Positions 36,541 to 44,819 of a DNA stretch of 64,000 bases are shown here, in pieces. The notes under the pieces were generated by a model. The model was not told where the DNA came from, searched no databases, and was given only the letters and a program-made list of their open reading frames with translations. Origin of the DNA: Pseudomonas nicosulfuronedens (GTDB lineage Bacteria > Pseudomonadota > Gammaproteobacteria > Pseudomonadales > Pseudomonadaceae); the NCBI RefSeq assembly GCF_005877905.1, contig NZ_SWDV01000001.1, positions 248,001 through 312,000 on the forward strand. The letters run 5' to 3'. The translations under genes were made by a program, and so were the position numbers. Numbering within the stretch: the first letter of the stretch is position 1; every line of letters starts with the position of its first letter.

Positions 36541-37596
36541 ATGGCCGTCAAGGTCCTGATCGTCGACGACTCGGCGCTGATTCGCAGCCTGCTCAAGGAC
36601 ATCATCCAGCACGACCCGGAGCTGCAGCTGGTGGGCGCGGCACCCGACGCCTTCGTCGCCCGCGACCTGATCAAGCAGCACTCGCCGGACGTCATCACCC
36701 TCGACGTGGAAATGCCGCGCATGGACGGCCTGACCTTCCTCGACAAGCTGATGAAGGGCCGGCCGACTCCGGTGCTGATGATCTCCTCGCTCACCGAGAA
36801 GGGTTCCGAAGCCACCCTGCGCGCGCTGGAGCTGGGCGCCATCGACTTCATCGCCAAGCCCCGACTGGGCATCGCCGAGGGCATGCAGGCCTACGCCGAG
36901 GAAATCTGCGCCAAGCTCAAGGCCGCCGCCCGCGCGCGCCTGCCCCGTGCGCGCCCTGCGGCAGCGACCGGCGCACCAGCGATGAGCAGTGCGCCGTTGC
37001 TGAGCACCGAAAAGATCTTCGCCATCGGCGCCTCCACCGGCGGCACCGAGGCGATCAAGGAAGTCCTGCTGGGACTGCCGCCGGACTGCCCCGGTACGGT
37101 GGTCACGCTGCACATGCCGCCGGGCTTCACCAAATCCTACGCCGACCGACTGGACCGTCAGACGCGCCTGTCAGTACGCGAAGCCCGCGACGGCGACCGC
37201 ATCCTCCCCGGTCACGTGCTGCTCGCTCCCGGCGACTACCACATGGAAGTGCAGCGCAGCGGCGCCAACTACGTGGTTCGCCTGCACCGGGAGGCGGCGG
37301 TGAATGGACACAGGCCGGCGGTGGACGTGATGTTCAACTCCCTCGCCCGTTGCGCCGGGCGCAACCTCATCGCGGCGCTGCTCACCGGCATGGGCAAGGA
37401 TGGGGCCCGCGGCTTGCAAGCGATCCGCCAGGCCGGCGGCCACACCGTCGCCCAGGACGAAGCTACCTGCGTGGTCTACGGCATGCCCCGCGAGGCGGTG
37501 GAGCTGGGTGCGGCGAAGGAAGTCCTGCCGCTGGAGCGCATAGCAGACTCGCTCCTACAGCAGGCGCGCCAGAGCGGAAGTGGGAACCGCGTCTAG
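36541..37596 (+). CDS. cheB: CheB, receptor methylesterase response regulator of the Che2 pathway
   Basis: 351 residues: N-terminal receiver (acidic DDSA, phospho-Asp in ITLDVEMPRMDG at about 58, Lys in FIAKPR) and C-terminal methylesterase with the catalytic serine in IGASTGGTEAI (about 165), histidine in HMPPGFT and aspartate in LLTGMGKDGARG. Removes methyl groups from Aer2-type receptors. Last gene of the che2 run; a 190-base gap then leads to siaA. The gap is AT-rich from 37650 and probably contains the sia promoter, though no clean promoter boxes are assigned. Confidence 0.95.
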   Translation: MAVKVLIVDDSALIRSLLKDIIQHDPELQLVGAAPDAFVARDLIKQHSPDVITLDVEMPRMDGLTFLDKLMKGRPTPVLMISSLTEKGSEATLRALELGAIDFIAKPRLGIAEGMQAYAEEICAKLKAAARARLPRARPAAATGAPAMSSAPLLSTEKIFAIGASTGGTEAIKEVLLGLPPDCPGTVVTLHMPPGFTKSYADRLDRQTRLSVREARDGDRILPGHVLLAPGDYHMEVQRSGANYVVRLHREAAVNGHRPAVDVMFNSLARCAGRNLIAALLTGMGKDGARGLQAIRQAGGHTVAQDEATCVVYGMPREAVELGAAKEVLPLERIADSLLQQARQSGSGNRV

Positions 37597-37786
37597 TTCT
37601 GCGGGAATCATCCCGCACTGCCGAGCGGCTTTTCACACAGGGTCTAGACTCAGGCCAATTGACCGGCGCCAATAATATGGCGATTCGATATCAATTTGGT
37701 TTGATTGTGCCCGTATACAAAATGCACAATTGAGCTTTCGCCAAAAGACCGGCACACGGCGGGCGACACGGAGAAACAAGATAGCC

Positions 37787-39775
37787 ATGGCGGCAAGATG
37801 GGGGTTGCGCGGCAAATCGGTGGTGGCATTGCTCATCGCCTGTCTCCTGGCGCTGGTACCGGCAGTCATGCTGGGCTGGAAAGCCATGGAGGACATCCGC
37901 ACGCATTTCGGCCTCGCCTTCGCGAGAAACTTCACGCTGCTCAACCAGCAGAAAATCATTGCGCCGGTGATTCGCGAGCTGGCGCTCTCGCGACGCCTGG
38001 CCGAGTCCGTGGTGACACAGGACTGGCTGCTCGCCGAGAACGACCCGGCGCGGCGTGCGCTGTTCTTCCGCGAAGCCGAAGGCTTCCGCGCTGACCAGCA
38101 CAACTACTCCTACTTCGTCGTGGTGGACTCCTCGCGCCACTACTACTTCAACGACTCCAGCTCGCCGCTCTCCAACTCCCCGCGCTACACCCTGAGCCAG
38201 GACGACCCGAAGGACTCCTGGTACTTCGATACCCTCGCGCGCGACGAGCTGTACAACATCAACGTCGACTACAACGAGAAGCTCAAGGTCACCAAGGTCT
38301 GGTTCAACATGGTGGTGCGCGCCGGCAACGAAAAAGTCGGCCTCGCCGGCGGCGGCCTCGACCTCACCGAGTTCCTCGACCAGTTCATCTCGCGCCGCGA
38401 GGCCGGGGTGACGCCGATGATCGTCGACCCCGAGGGCGCCATTCAGGCGCACCCGGACACTCGTCTGATCGCCTATAACTCCGGCTCCAGCGGCCAGGCC
38501 AAGCACCACGTCTACGACCTGCTGGCCAATGACCAGGAACGCACCGCGTTGCGCCAGACCCTGCGCCAGGCAGAGACCAACCCCGGCGAAGTGGAAACCA
38601 TGTGGGGCACCATCGACGGCAAGGAACAGCTGATCGCCACCGCCTACATCCCGCAGCTGCGCTGGCATGTGCTCAGTGCCATCGACCTGCACGCCGCGCA
38701 AGTGCTCGACAGCCGCTGGATCTGGCCGCTGGTGGGTACCCTCGCCGGGCTGCTGGCGATCCTGCTGATCGGCTTCGCCTACACCGTCGACCTGCTGGTG
38801 CTGCGCCCGCTGCGCGGCCTCAAGCAATCGGCCAAGGCCATCGCCGCGGGGCAATACGACAGCCCGCTGCCGCGCACCCGCCCGGACGAGATCGGCGAAC
38901 TCTCCAGCGCCTTCGCCAGCATGGCCGACCAGGTCCGCCGGCACACCGAGGAACTGGAGGACAAGGTCCAGCAACGCACCCAGGCCCTGGAAGCGGCCAA
39001 CCGCGAGATGGCCGCCGCACAGAAGAAGATCGGCGACTCCATCGACTACGCCAGCCTGATCCAGCGCGCCATCCTCCCTGACCGCCAATTGCAGGCGTCC
39101 CTGGGCGAGCACCATTTCGTCCTGTGGAAACCGCGCGACGTGGTCGGCGGCGACTTCTACATCTACCGAGAAGGCCCCGCCGACAGCCTGATCGGCGTGG
39201 TCGACTGCGCCGGCCACGGCGTGCCCGGCGCGCTGATGACCATGCTCGCCCTGGCCGCCATCGACCACGCCATCGACAGCGTGAAGAGCCACGACCCGGC
39301 CGCCATCCTGCGCGAGACCGACCACGTCATGCGCGGCATGCTCGGCCAGGAAGAATTCACCCACTCGCTGGCCACCAACATGGATGCGGGCCTGGTGCGC
39401 GTCGACCACCAGCGCAAGTTGCTGCACTTCTCCGGGGCGAAGATTTCCCTGTTCGCCAGCGACGGCAATGACGTGCGCGAATACAAGGGCGCGCGCCGCG
39501 CCATCGGCGACAAGCGCCAGGGCGACTATCAGGACGTGGCGATCCCGATGGAAGCCGGCTGGACCTACTACCTGTGCACCGACGGCTTCCTCGACCAGGC
39601 CGGCGGCGAGCACGGCTTCGGCTTCGGCAACAGCCGCTTCGCCGACCTGCTGCGCAACCACGCGCGCCGACCGTTGGCCGAGCAGGCCGATGTGTTCACC
39701 GCTACCCTCGCCCACTACCAGGGCGAGCAGCCGCAGCGTGACGACATCACCATTCTCTCTTTCCGCTTCGACTAG
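37787..39775 (+). CDS. siaA: SiaA, membrane PP2C-type phosphatase with periplasmic sensor
   Basis: 662 residues: TM1 (about 15-35), periplasmic Cache-like domain (about 40-310; includes PKDSWYFDTLARDELYNIN, cut here to 19), TM2 (about 318-342), HAMP (LRPLRGLKQSAKAIAAG) and a SpoIIE/PP2C phosphatase with metal-binding motifs DVVGGDFYIY, VDCAGHGVPGAL, LCTDGFLDQ and QRDDITI. In P. aeruginosa SiaA dephosphorylates SiaC, which then activates SiaD. ATG 37787 gives the known length; GGAG is 13 bases upstream. A TTG at 37730 is less likely. Confidence 0.94.
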   Translation: MAARWGLRGKSVVALLIACLLALVPAVMLGWKAMEDIRTHFGLAFARNFTLLNQQKIIAPVIRELALSRRLAESVVTQDWLLAENDPARRALFFREAEGFRADQHNYSYFVVVDSSRHYYFNDSSSPLSNSPRYTLSQDDPKDSWYFDTLARDELYNINVDYNEKLKVTKVWFNMVVRAGNEKVGLAGGGLDLTEFLDQFISRREAGVTPMIVDPEGAIQAHPDTRLIAYNSGSSGQAKHHVYDLLANDQERTALRQTLRQAETNPGEVETMWGTIDGKEQLIATAYIPQLRWHVLSAIDLHAAQVLDSRWIWPLVGTLAGLLAILLIGFAYTVDLLVLRPLRGLKQSAKAIAAGQYDSPLPRTRPDEIGELSSAFASMADQVRRHTEELEDKVQQRTQALEAANREMAAAQKKIGDSIDYASLIQRAILPDRQLQASLGEHHFVLWKPRDVVGGDFYIYREGPADSLIGVVDCAGHGVPGALMTMLALAAIDHAIDSVKSHDPAAILRETDHVMRGMLGQEEFTHSLATNMDAGLVRVDHQRKLLHFSGAKISLFASDGNDVREYKGARRAIGDKRQGDYQDVAIPMEAGWTYYLCTDGFLDQAGGEHGFGFGNSRFADLLRNHARRPLAEQADVFTATLAHYQGEQPQRDDITILSFRFD

Positions 39776-39785
39776 GGGTTAATCC

Positions 39786-40328
39786 ATGGAATCGCTAGAT
39801 CTGTTGGCCATGCGCGAGAGCTTTACCCGGCAACGCATATTGCTCTGCTTCAACGGGCCCATCTCGCGCAGCCTGATCGAGGAAATCGGCCACGCGCTGC
39901 GCAACTACATGCAGGCCGAACAGGCGCACCCCAGCGAAGCGATGGACGTCTTCGCGGTCTACATCGAGATGACCCAGAACATCCGCCACTACGCCACCCA
40001 GCGCGGCTACAACGACCAGGAGGCCTCGGCCACCGTGGCGATTGCCCGCGATGACGAAGGCCACTACGTGGTTTCCGCCGGCAACCTGGTGGAACTGGCT
40101 GATGGCCAGGGCCTGGTGCGCAGCATCGAAGCCATTGCAGGGCTCGACAAGGCCCAGCTCAAGGCCGCCTACAAGGAGCAGCTGCGCCGCCCGCGCGACG
40201 CCGAAGCCTCCACCGGCGCAGGCCTTGGCCTGCTGGACATTGCCCGCAAGTCCAGCGCGCCGCTCAAGACCTCCCTCACCGAACAACCCGACGGCCGCGC
40301 CTTCTTCAGCCTGCGCGCCGTGATCTGA
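39786..40328 (+). CDS. siaB: SiaB, kinase that phosphorylates SiaC
   Basis: 180-residue cytosolic protein of the DUF6272/SiaB family, with a GHKL-like fold. Seen: ATP-region-like YIEMTQNIRHYATQRG (N-box-like EMTQN) and the small G-rich ASTGAGLGLLDIARKS (G2-like). In P. aeruginosa it phosphorylates SiaC on a threonine, opposing SiaA. AGGGG at 39773-39777; spacing of 10 bases from siaA, 25 from siaC. Confidence 0.92.
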   Translation: MESLDLLAMRESFTRQRILLCFNGPISRSLIEEIGHALRNYMQAEQAHPSEAMDVFAVYIEMTQNIRHYATQRGYNDQEASATVAIARDDEGHYVVSAGNLVELADGQGLVRSIEAIAGLDKAQLKAAYKEQLRRPRDAEASTGAGLGLLDIARKSSAPLKTSLTEQPDGRAFFSLRAVI

Positions 40329-40353
40329 ACCGCGAAATTCAGGAAGACCCGAC

Positions 40354-40734
40354 ATGAGCGATCTCAACGTCACCGGAACCCAATCCACCCCACAGATCCA
40401 CGGCGACTGGCAAGCCGGCATCCTCGCAATGCAAGGCGACTCCTACCCGGAGAACTCCTATGAACTCTTTGGCCAGGTCATCGAGTGGGTCGAACGCTTC
40501 CTTACCGAGGAAAAGCGTCCGCTGGAACTCGACCTGCGCCTTCTGTACCTCAACACCAGCTCGATCAAGGCCATGATGGACATCTTCGACCTGCTCGAAG
40601 AAGCCCACGGCCAGGGCCGCAGCACCCGCGTGGCGTGGCACTACGACCGACGCAACGAACGCGTCGCCGAACTGGCCGAGGAATTCCGCGAGGACTGTAC
40701 CTTCCCGTTCGTCATCCAAGCCTACGACGAGTAA
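40354..40734 (+). CDS. siaC: SiaC, phospho-switch protein activating SiaD
   Basis: 126-residue SiaC-family regulatory phosphoprotein (DUF1987). The key threonine is at residue 68 in LYLNTSSIKAMMD, the position phosphorylated in P. aeruginosa. Unphosphorylated SiaC binds and activates the cyclase SiaD. AGGAAG precedes the ATG by seven bases; siaD follows after five bases. Confidence 0.94.
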   Translation: MSDLNVTGTQSTPQIHGDWQAGILAMQGDSYPENSYELFGQVIEWVERFLTEEKRPLELDLRLLYLNTSSIKAMMDIFDLLEEAHGQGRSTRVAWHYDRRNERVAELAEEFREDCTFPFVIQAYDE

Positions 40735-40739
40735 GTGCC

Positions 40740-41528
40740 ATGACTAGCGAGCGCGAGCTGGACCTGCTGATCGAAGACCTGCTGGCCGACCCCCAGTACG
40801 AAGGGCACCCCCTGCGCGAAGCCCTGTACCAGAAGCATCAGCAATCCCTCGACCAGCTCGCGCGCCTGGAACGCATCGCGCGGATTTCCGACGGCTTCCA
40901 GTCCATGGCCCGGCAGCAGAACAGCACACTGTCCGAGCGCTACCACAAGCAACTGCGCCAGCTGGAAAAGGTCGCGCGCATCTCCGATCGCTACCAGGAC
41001 ATGATGCGCGACCTCAACATCGCGCTGAAGGAAGCCTCGACCCACGACACCCTCACCGGTATCGCCAACCGCCGCCTGCTGATGGAGCGCCTGCGCGAGG
41101 AAAGCGAGCGCGCCCAGCGCCACGGTGAGTCCTACGTCCTGGCCATGCTCGACGTCGACCGCTTCAAGCAGGTCAACGACACCTGGGGCCACGAAGTGGG
41201 CGACCGCGTGCTGGTGGAAATCGGCCGCGCCATGGAATCCGCCCTGCGCCAGTACGACCTTTGCGGCCGCTGGGGCGGCGAGGAGTTCCTGCTGATCCTG
41301 CCCGACACCCGTCTGAGCGATGCCACCGCGATCATCGAACGGGTGCGCAACGATATCCGCTGCCTGGCCGTACGCGTGGGCACCAACGCCCTGTCCGTCA
41401 CCGCCAGCTTCGGTGTCGCCGAGCACCATCCGGGCGAGAGCTACTCGCAGACCCTCAGCCGCGCCGACGCCGCCCTGCTGGACGCCAAGCGCAGCGGGCG
41501 GGACAAGTGCGAGTTCGCCACCGCGTAA
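40740..41528 (+). CDS. siaD: SiaD, GGDEF diguanylate cyclase
   Basis: 262 residues making cyclic di-GMP and promoting aggregation/biofilm. An N-terminal helical, coiled-coil-like stalk (about 30-105, two repeats of ARISDGFQ/ARISDRYQ) binds SiaC in the known system. The C-terminal GGDEF domain has the active signature RWGGEEF and a product-inhibition I-site RQYD five residues before it. The start at 40740 lies within a longer frame entering from 40485 inside siaC, which is rejected. A strong terminator follows 12 bases after the stop. Confidence 0.95.
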   Translation: MTSERELDLLIEDLLADPQYEGHPLREALYQKHQQSLDQLARLERIARISDGFQSMARQQNSTLSERYHKQLRQLEKVARISDRYQDMMRDLNIALKEASTHDTLTGIANRRLLMERLREESERAQRHGESYVLAMLDVDRFKQVNDTWGHEVGDRVLVEIGRAMESALRQYDLCGRWGGEEFLLILPDTRLSDATAIIERVRNDIRCLAVRVGTNALSVTASFGVAEHHPGESYSQTLSRADAALLDAKRSGRDKCEFATA

Positions 41529-41540
41529 CGGCAGCTCCAG

Positions 41541-41570
41541 AAAAAAGCCCGGCCATGGCCGGGCTTTTTT
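41541..41570. terminator. Bidirectional terminator between siaD and the lipoprotein gene
   Basis: A6-GCCCGGCC/GGCCGGGC-T6, an almost perfect palindrome (41541-41570) that ends siaABCD on the plus strand and the convergent lipoprotein gene on the minus strand. Confidence 0.93.
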
Positions 41571-41582
41571 CGCGGTGCGAGA

Positions 41583-42140
41583 TCAGTTCTGCAGCGACAC
41601 CTGACCGGCACCCAGCTTCAGGCCACCCAGGCGTTGCAGCAGGGTGTTGATGTTGGCGCGGGCCGAGCCTTCGTTGGCCAGGCGCAGGCGAGTCACGCCG
41701 TAGAACGCATCACCCACGCCGGCGGTGAAGGGCTCCTTGACGGTTTCCTGCCAGACCACGCGGTCGCTGGCGGTTTCCACCAGGCTGTACTCGACGGTCG
41801 AGGTCACGGTGAAGTTGAAGCCGAACACCGGCTGGTCGAGGCTGACCAGCTTGGTGCGCAGCGAATAGGCCGCCTTGTCGCCCTGGCCGAGCAGGCCGGC
41901 CTTGCCCAGGGATTGCTCCAGTGCAGCACGGAAGTCGGCGCCATCGATCTGCGAGGTCCACAGCGGGTTGGTCTTCTTGCCGCCCTCGACGTCGGCGACC
42001 TGGAGGTTGTCGCGCAGCGCGGCATCGTAGCCCTGGGTGTGCGCCTGCTGGTCGTTGACCTGCATGTTCTCGACCTTCGCCGAAGAGGCGCAGCCGGTCA
42101 GCAGGATCGCGAAAAGGGAAACGCAGAGAAAGCGAAGCAT
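41583..42140 (-). CDS. Predicted lipoprotein, function unknown
   Basis: 185 residues beginning MLRFLCVSLFAILLTGCASS, a textbook lipoprotein signal with the lipobox LTGC. The mature part has no motif I recognise; it alternates strand-like segments (FNFTVTSTVEYSLVETASDRVVW, cut here to FNFTVTSTVEYSLVE) typical of an outer-membrane-anchored assembly factor type fold. Ser at +2 to +4 (SSA) predicts outer-membrane sorting. Two ATGs are possible; the second (42140) has AAGGA six bases upstream and is chosen over 42146. Confidence 0.85.
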   Translation of the reverse strand: MLRFLCVSLFAILLTGCASSAKVENMQVNDQQAHTQGYDAALRDNLQVADVEGGKKTNPLWTSQIDGADFRAALEQSLGKAGLLGQGDKAAYSLRTKLVSLDQPVFGFNFTVTSTVEYSLVETASDRVVWQETVKEPFTAGVGDAFYGVTRLRLANEGSARANINTLLQRLGGLKLGAGQVSLQN

Positions 42141-42330
42141 GGTCATTCCTTCGATGGCAGATGGGACGCCCAGGCAGTTCGCGATCGAATGATGGCGCCA
42201 CGTTCCTCCCTGAACGGTGGCGGAGGATATGCCTGCTCCGATGATGGCGCAATGATTCTATCGGTGCATCCGGGTTGTCGCGCCCGCCCTCGCACACTAT
42301 GGTCGTCTGATCCCCAGCAAAGGATGCAGC

Positions 42331-43137
42331 ATGGCCAACAAGTCCCCCGCCACTCGCCAGCAGACCCACCTCGCCGTCCTGATCGATGCCGACAACGCCC
42401 CCGCCGCCATCGTCGAGGGCCTGTTCGAGGAGATCGCCAAGTACGGCGTCGCCAGCGTCAAACGCATCTACGGCGACTGGACCAAGCCTAACCTGGGCAA
42501 GTGGAAGCAGGTGCTGCTCGACCACTCCATCCAGCCCATGCAGCAGTTCGCCTACACCAGCGGCAAGAACGCCACCGACAGCGCGCTGATCATCGACGCC
42601 ATGGACCTGCTCTACACCCGGCGCTTCGACGGCTTCTGCCTGGTCTCCAGCGACAGCGACTTCACCCGCCTGGCCGCGCGCCTGCGTGAGGAAGGGCTGA
42701 CCGTCTATGGCTTCGGCGAAGAGAAGACGCCCAAACCCTTCGTCTCCGCCTGCGACAAGTTCATCTACACCGAGATCCTCCGCGCCGAGCCGGCAGCACC
42801 AGCCGAGCAGCCTGCCGTCACCGACAAGACCGCCGCCCCCAGCGCCAACGACAGCCCCAAACCCGCCGCCAAGCCCAAGTCGCAGAAGGTCCCGCTGGAC
42901 TTCATCGCCAAGGTGCTCGACGACATCGACGGCGACGATGACGACTGGGTGCAACTCGGCGCTCTGGGACAGAACATCAGCAAGCTGCGGCCAGCGTTCG
43001 ACCCGCGCCTGTATGGCTTCAAGAAGCTCAGCGACCTGATCAAGGGCCACCCCAAGCGTTTCGAACTGCAGGCACGGGGCACCAGTGGCACGGGCGGCAA
43101 GGACCTGTACGTGCGCAACGTTGGCAGCACGCGCTGA
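42331..43137 (+). CDS. NYN-domain (PIN-like) ribonuclease with C-terminal OST-HTH/LOTUS domain
   Basis: 268 residues. The N-terminal NYN/DUF88 domain has the conserved acidic residues in VLIDADN (about 18), the polar block TSGKNATDSALIIDAMD and the SSDSDFTRLA motif, so a metal-dependent nuclease is expected. After a Pro/Ala/Lys-rich linker (about 150-185) the C-terminal part (about 190-260; KVPLDFIAKVLDDIDGDDDDW) resembles an OST-HTH/LOTUS RNA-binding domain, as in LabA-like bacterial proteins. Targets unknown. No operon partner; 190 bases upstream contain no gene. Confidence 0.82.
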   Translation: MANKSPATRQQTHLAVLIDADNAPAAIVEGLFEEIAKYGVASVKRIYGDWTKPNLGKWKQVLLDHSIQPMQQFAYTSGKNATDSALIIDAMDLLYTRRFDGFCLVSSDSDFTRLAARLREEGLTVYGFGEEKTPKPFVSACDKFIYTEILRAEPAAPAEQPAVTDKTAAPSANDSPKPAAKPKSQKVPLDFIAKVLDDIDGDDDDWVQLGALGQNISKLRPAFDPRLYGFKKLSDLIKGHPKRFELQARGTSGTGGKDLYVRNVGSTR

Positions 43138-43211
43138 ACCTGCATCAGCTCAATGAAGCAACCGATTGCCGGGCGTTAGACTGGGCAGCGAACCCGCACC
43201 GGAATCGACCC

Positions 43212-43526
43212 ATGCGCCCCTGGCTGATAGCACTGCTCCTGACCCTGGCCGCCGGAACCGCCCACGCCGGCACCCTGCGATGCGGCACCAGCCTGATCAA
43301 CGAAGGCGACCCGATGGATGAGGTGCTCGCCAAATGTGGCGAGCCTGCCAAACGCGTGATCGTCCCCCCCAGGCCACCGCGGCGCGACTCGACCGGCAAG
43401 CTCATTGCTGGCGAAGCGCAACTGGAAACCTGGATGTACGGCCCCAGCGGCGGGGCCTATCGTTACTTGTTCTTCCGCGATACCAAGCTGCTGTCGATCA
43501 ACATGTCGCGCAAAGAACTGCTCTGA
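43212..43526 (+). CDS. DUF2845 family exported protein
   Basis: 104 residues: signal peptide (MRPWLIALLLTLAAGTAHAG) followed by a small domain with two cysteines (LRCGTSLI and AKCGEPAK) and the family pattern of GDPMDEVLAKCGEP and a strand-rich C-terminus ending LLSINMSRKEL. DUF2845/SmpA-like small periplasmic proteins have this layout. No function known. 74 bases after the NYN gene; GNAT follows after 105 bases. Confidence 0.78.
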   Translation: MRPWLIALLLTLAAGTAHAGTLRCGTSLINEGDPMDEVLAKCGEPAKRVIVPPRPPRRDSTGKLIAGEAQLETWMYGPSGGAYRYLFFRDTKLLSINMSRKELL

Positions 43527-43631
43527 GCTTCCCGCACTGTTCGTCCCAGCACGCCCGCCGCTACCAAAGGCGCCTACCCATCGCGGCGGCATCTCCCTAG
43601 ACTGGTGGCCTTCGCCAATCCGGAGGGCACC

Positions 43632-44057
43632 ATGCAAACCCCATTCGATTTCACCCTCGGCATCGACCCGCAGGCGCGCGACGTCGTGGTCAAGGGCCTG
43701 CTCGCCTACAACCTCGGGCAGATGGGCCGCAGCAACACCTATGACGACTTCGAGCTCTACGCGCGCAACGCAGAAGGCGAGGTGGTCGGCGGCATGTTCG
43801 GCCAGTCCGGCATGGGCTGGCTCTACATCGACTACCTCTGGCTGCAGGACGACCAGCGCGGCAGCGGCCTGGGCAGCCAGCTCATCGCCCTGGCCGAAGA
43901 CGAAGCCCGCCGTCGCGGCTGCGTCGGCCTGTTCCTCTACACCTACAGCTTCCAGGCCCCCGGCTTCTACGAGAAACAGGGCTTCGAGCGCATGGGCGTG
44001 CTGGAGGATTGCCCACCGGGGCATCAGCGCATCTACCTGAAGAAGCACCTGGGCTGA
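43632..44057 (+). CDS. GNAT-family N-acetyltransferase
   Basis: 141 residues of the Gcn5-related acetyltransferase fold. The acetyl-CoA site is DDQRGSGLGSQLIALAEDEAR (cut to DDQRGSGLGSQLIALAE), preceded by YIDYLWL and followed by the C-terminal FYEKQGFERMG. GGAGG at 43622-43626 fixes ATG 43632. Substrate unknown; no toxin-antitoxin partner is seen. The following 1 kb has no gene. Confidence 0.88.
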   Translation: MQTPFDFTLGIDPQARDVVVKGLLAYNLGQMGRSNTYDDFELYARNAEGEVVGGMFGQSGMGWLYIDYLWLQDDQRGSGLGSQLIALAEDEARRRGCVGLFLYTYSFQAPGFYEKQGFERMGVLEDCPPGHQRIYLKKHLG

Positions 44058-44075
44058 TCGCAGAGCCTTTCCCCT

Positions 44076-44098
44076 GTAGGAGCGAGCTTGCTCGCGAA
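44076..44098. repeat. Single REP, GTAGGAGCGAGC family
   Basis: One copy only; the inverted partner may be the copy at 44728-44750, 630 bases away, with other elements inserted between. Confidence 0.85.
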
Positions 44099-44155
44099 CC
44101 CGCCCAACGCAGCCCTCGCCGGATCAACCAGAGTCCGTGCCGACAAGATCAAAAG

Positions 44156-44273
44156 CCCCTCACCCTAACCCTCTCCCGCACGCGGGAGAGGGGACCGTTC
44201 GGAGCAGAATGAAACCTCATCGTCAGCCGGCACAGACGGCTCCCTCTCCTTGGAAGAGGGCTGGGGTGAGGGG
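44156..44273. repeat. CCCTCTCCC-type repeat pair
   Basis: Left palindrome CCCTCTCCCGCA/CGCGGGAGAGGGG (about 44170-44193) and right imperfect CCCTCTCCTTGGAAGAGGGC (about 44243-44261), then GGGGTGAGGGG. Confidence 0.75.
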
Positions 44274-44312
44274 GCGGCCATGGCACGGTCCCACCGGTAG
44301 AAGAGCCTTAGC

Positions 44313-44346
44313 GGCGGATAACCCGTTCCGGGTTATTCGCCCTACG
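44313..44346. repeat. GGATAACGC-like palindromic repeat
   Basis: GGCGGATAACCCG-TTC-CGGGTTATTCGCC with flanking CTACG; variant of the 28258/35028/57344 family. Confidence 0.6.
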
Positions 44347-44420
44347 TCCTGGCTCTGGCTCTGGCTCTTAAAGACTTCCAGAAAAACACCCACGCACGCC
44401 GAACCGCCCCTTTCAGGAGG

Positions 44421-44529
44421 CCCCGTTGAATCGGAGTTTCAGGGGTTGAGCGGCATGGATGCCGCGAGAGCGCTGTCGGGCCAGGGATGGCCCGTCAGCG
44501 CGTGCCCCTGAAACTTCGATTCAACGGGG
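44421..44529. repeat. 109-base near-perfect inverted repeat with two apical hairpins
   Basis: The 25-base arms 44421-44445 and 44505-44529 (beginning CCCCGTTGAATC and ending GATTCAACGGGG) are complementary at all positions except one G.T pair. Inside lie CGGCATGGATGCCG (44451-44464) and GGGCCAGGGATGGCCC (44479-44494), each a hairpin with a GG-containing tip. In RNA or as a cruciform this gives a long stem with two hairpins. No ORF. Probably a dispersed non-coding element. Confidence 0.65.
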
Positions 44530-44530
44530 G

Positions 44531-44640
44531 AATTTTTCGCCTAAGCGAAAAACCGGATGGAGGGGCAAGCCCTTTGGTTACTTTCTGGCGTTTGAGAAAG
44601 TGACTCGCCCGAGGGGGCGAAACAAGAAGCCCACGCGCAC
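44531..44640 (+). ncRNA. Cluster of further hairpins downstream of the inverted repeat
   Basis: TTTTTCGC-CTAA-GCGAAAAA (44534-44553), GGGGCAAGCCC region (44562-44572), TTACTTTCT/AGAAAGTGA (44579-44603, one wobble pair) and CGCCC/GGGCG (44606-44620). Each is a perfect or one-wobble helix. No coding frame fits. Continuous with the inverted repeat at 44421 and the leader at 44820, suggesting one composite element. 44641-44727 shows nothing I can name. Confidence 0.4.
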
Positions 44641-44727
44641 GCCGTCGCGACGCGTGAAACAAAGGCGCGAGGCAAACACATCGCGGACGGAGTCCGCTCC
44701 TACGAACAGGCACCGTGCCACAGTAGG

Positions 44728-44750
44728 TTCGCGAGCAAGCTCGCTCCTAC
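44728..44750. repeat. Single REP, GTAGGAGCGAGC family (reverse orientation)
   Basis: Reverse copy TTCGCGAGC...CTCCTAC. Confidence 0.85.
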
Positions 44751-44819
44751 ACGCATGCCGGAAACGGCTTCTTGTTGGGCATTCCTGCCCTTCCTATCCT
44801 CGCCCCGTCACCTCCGTGA

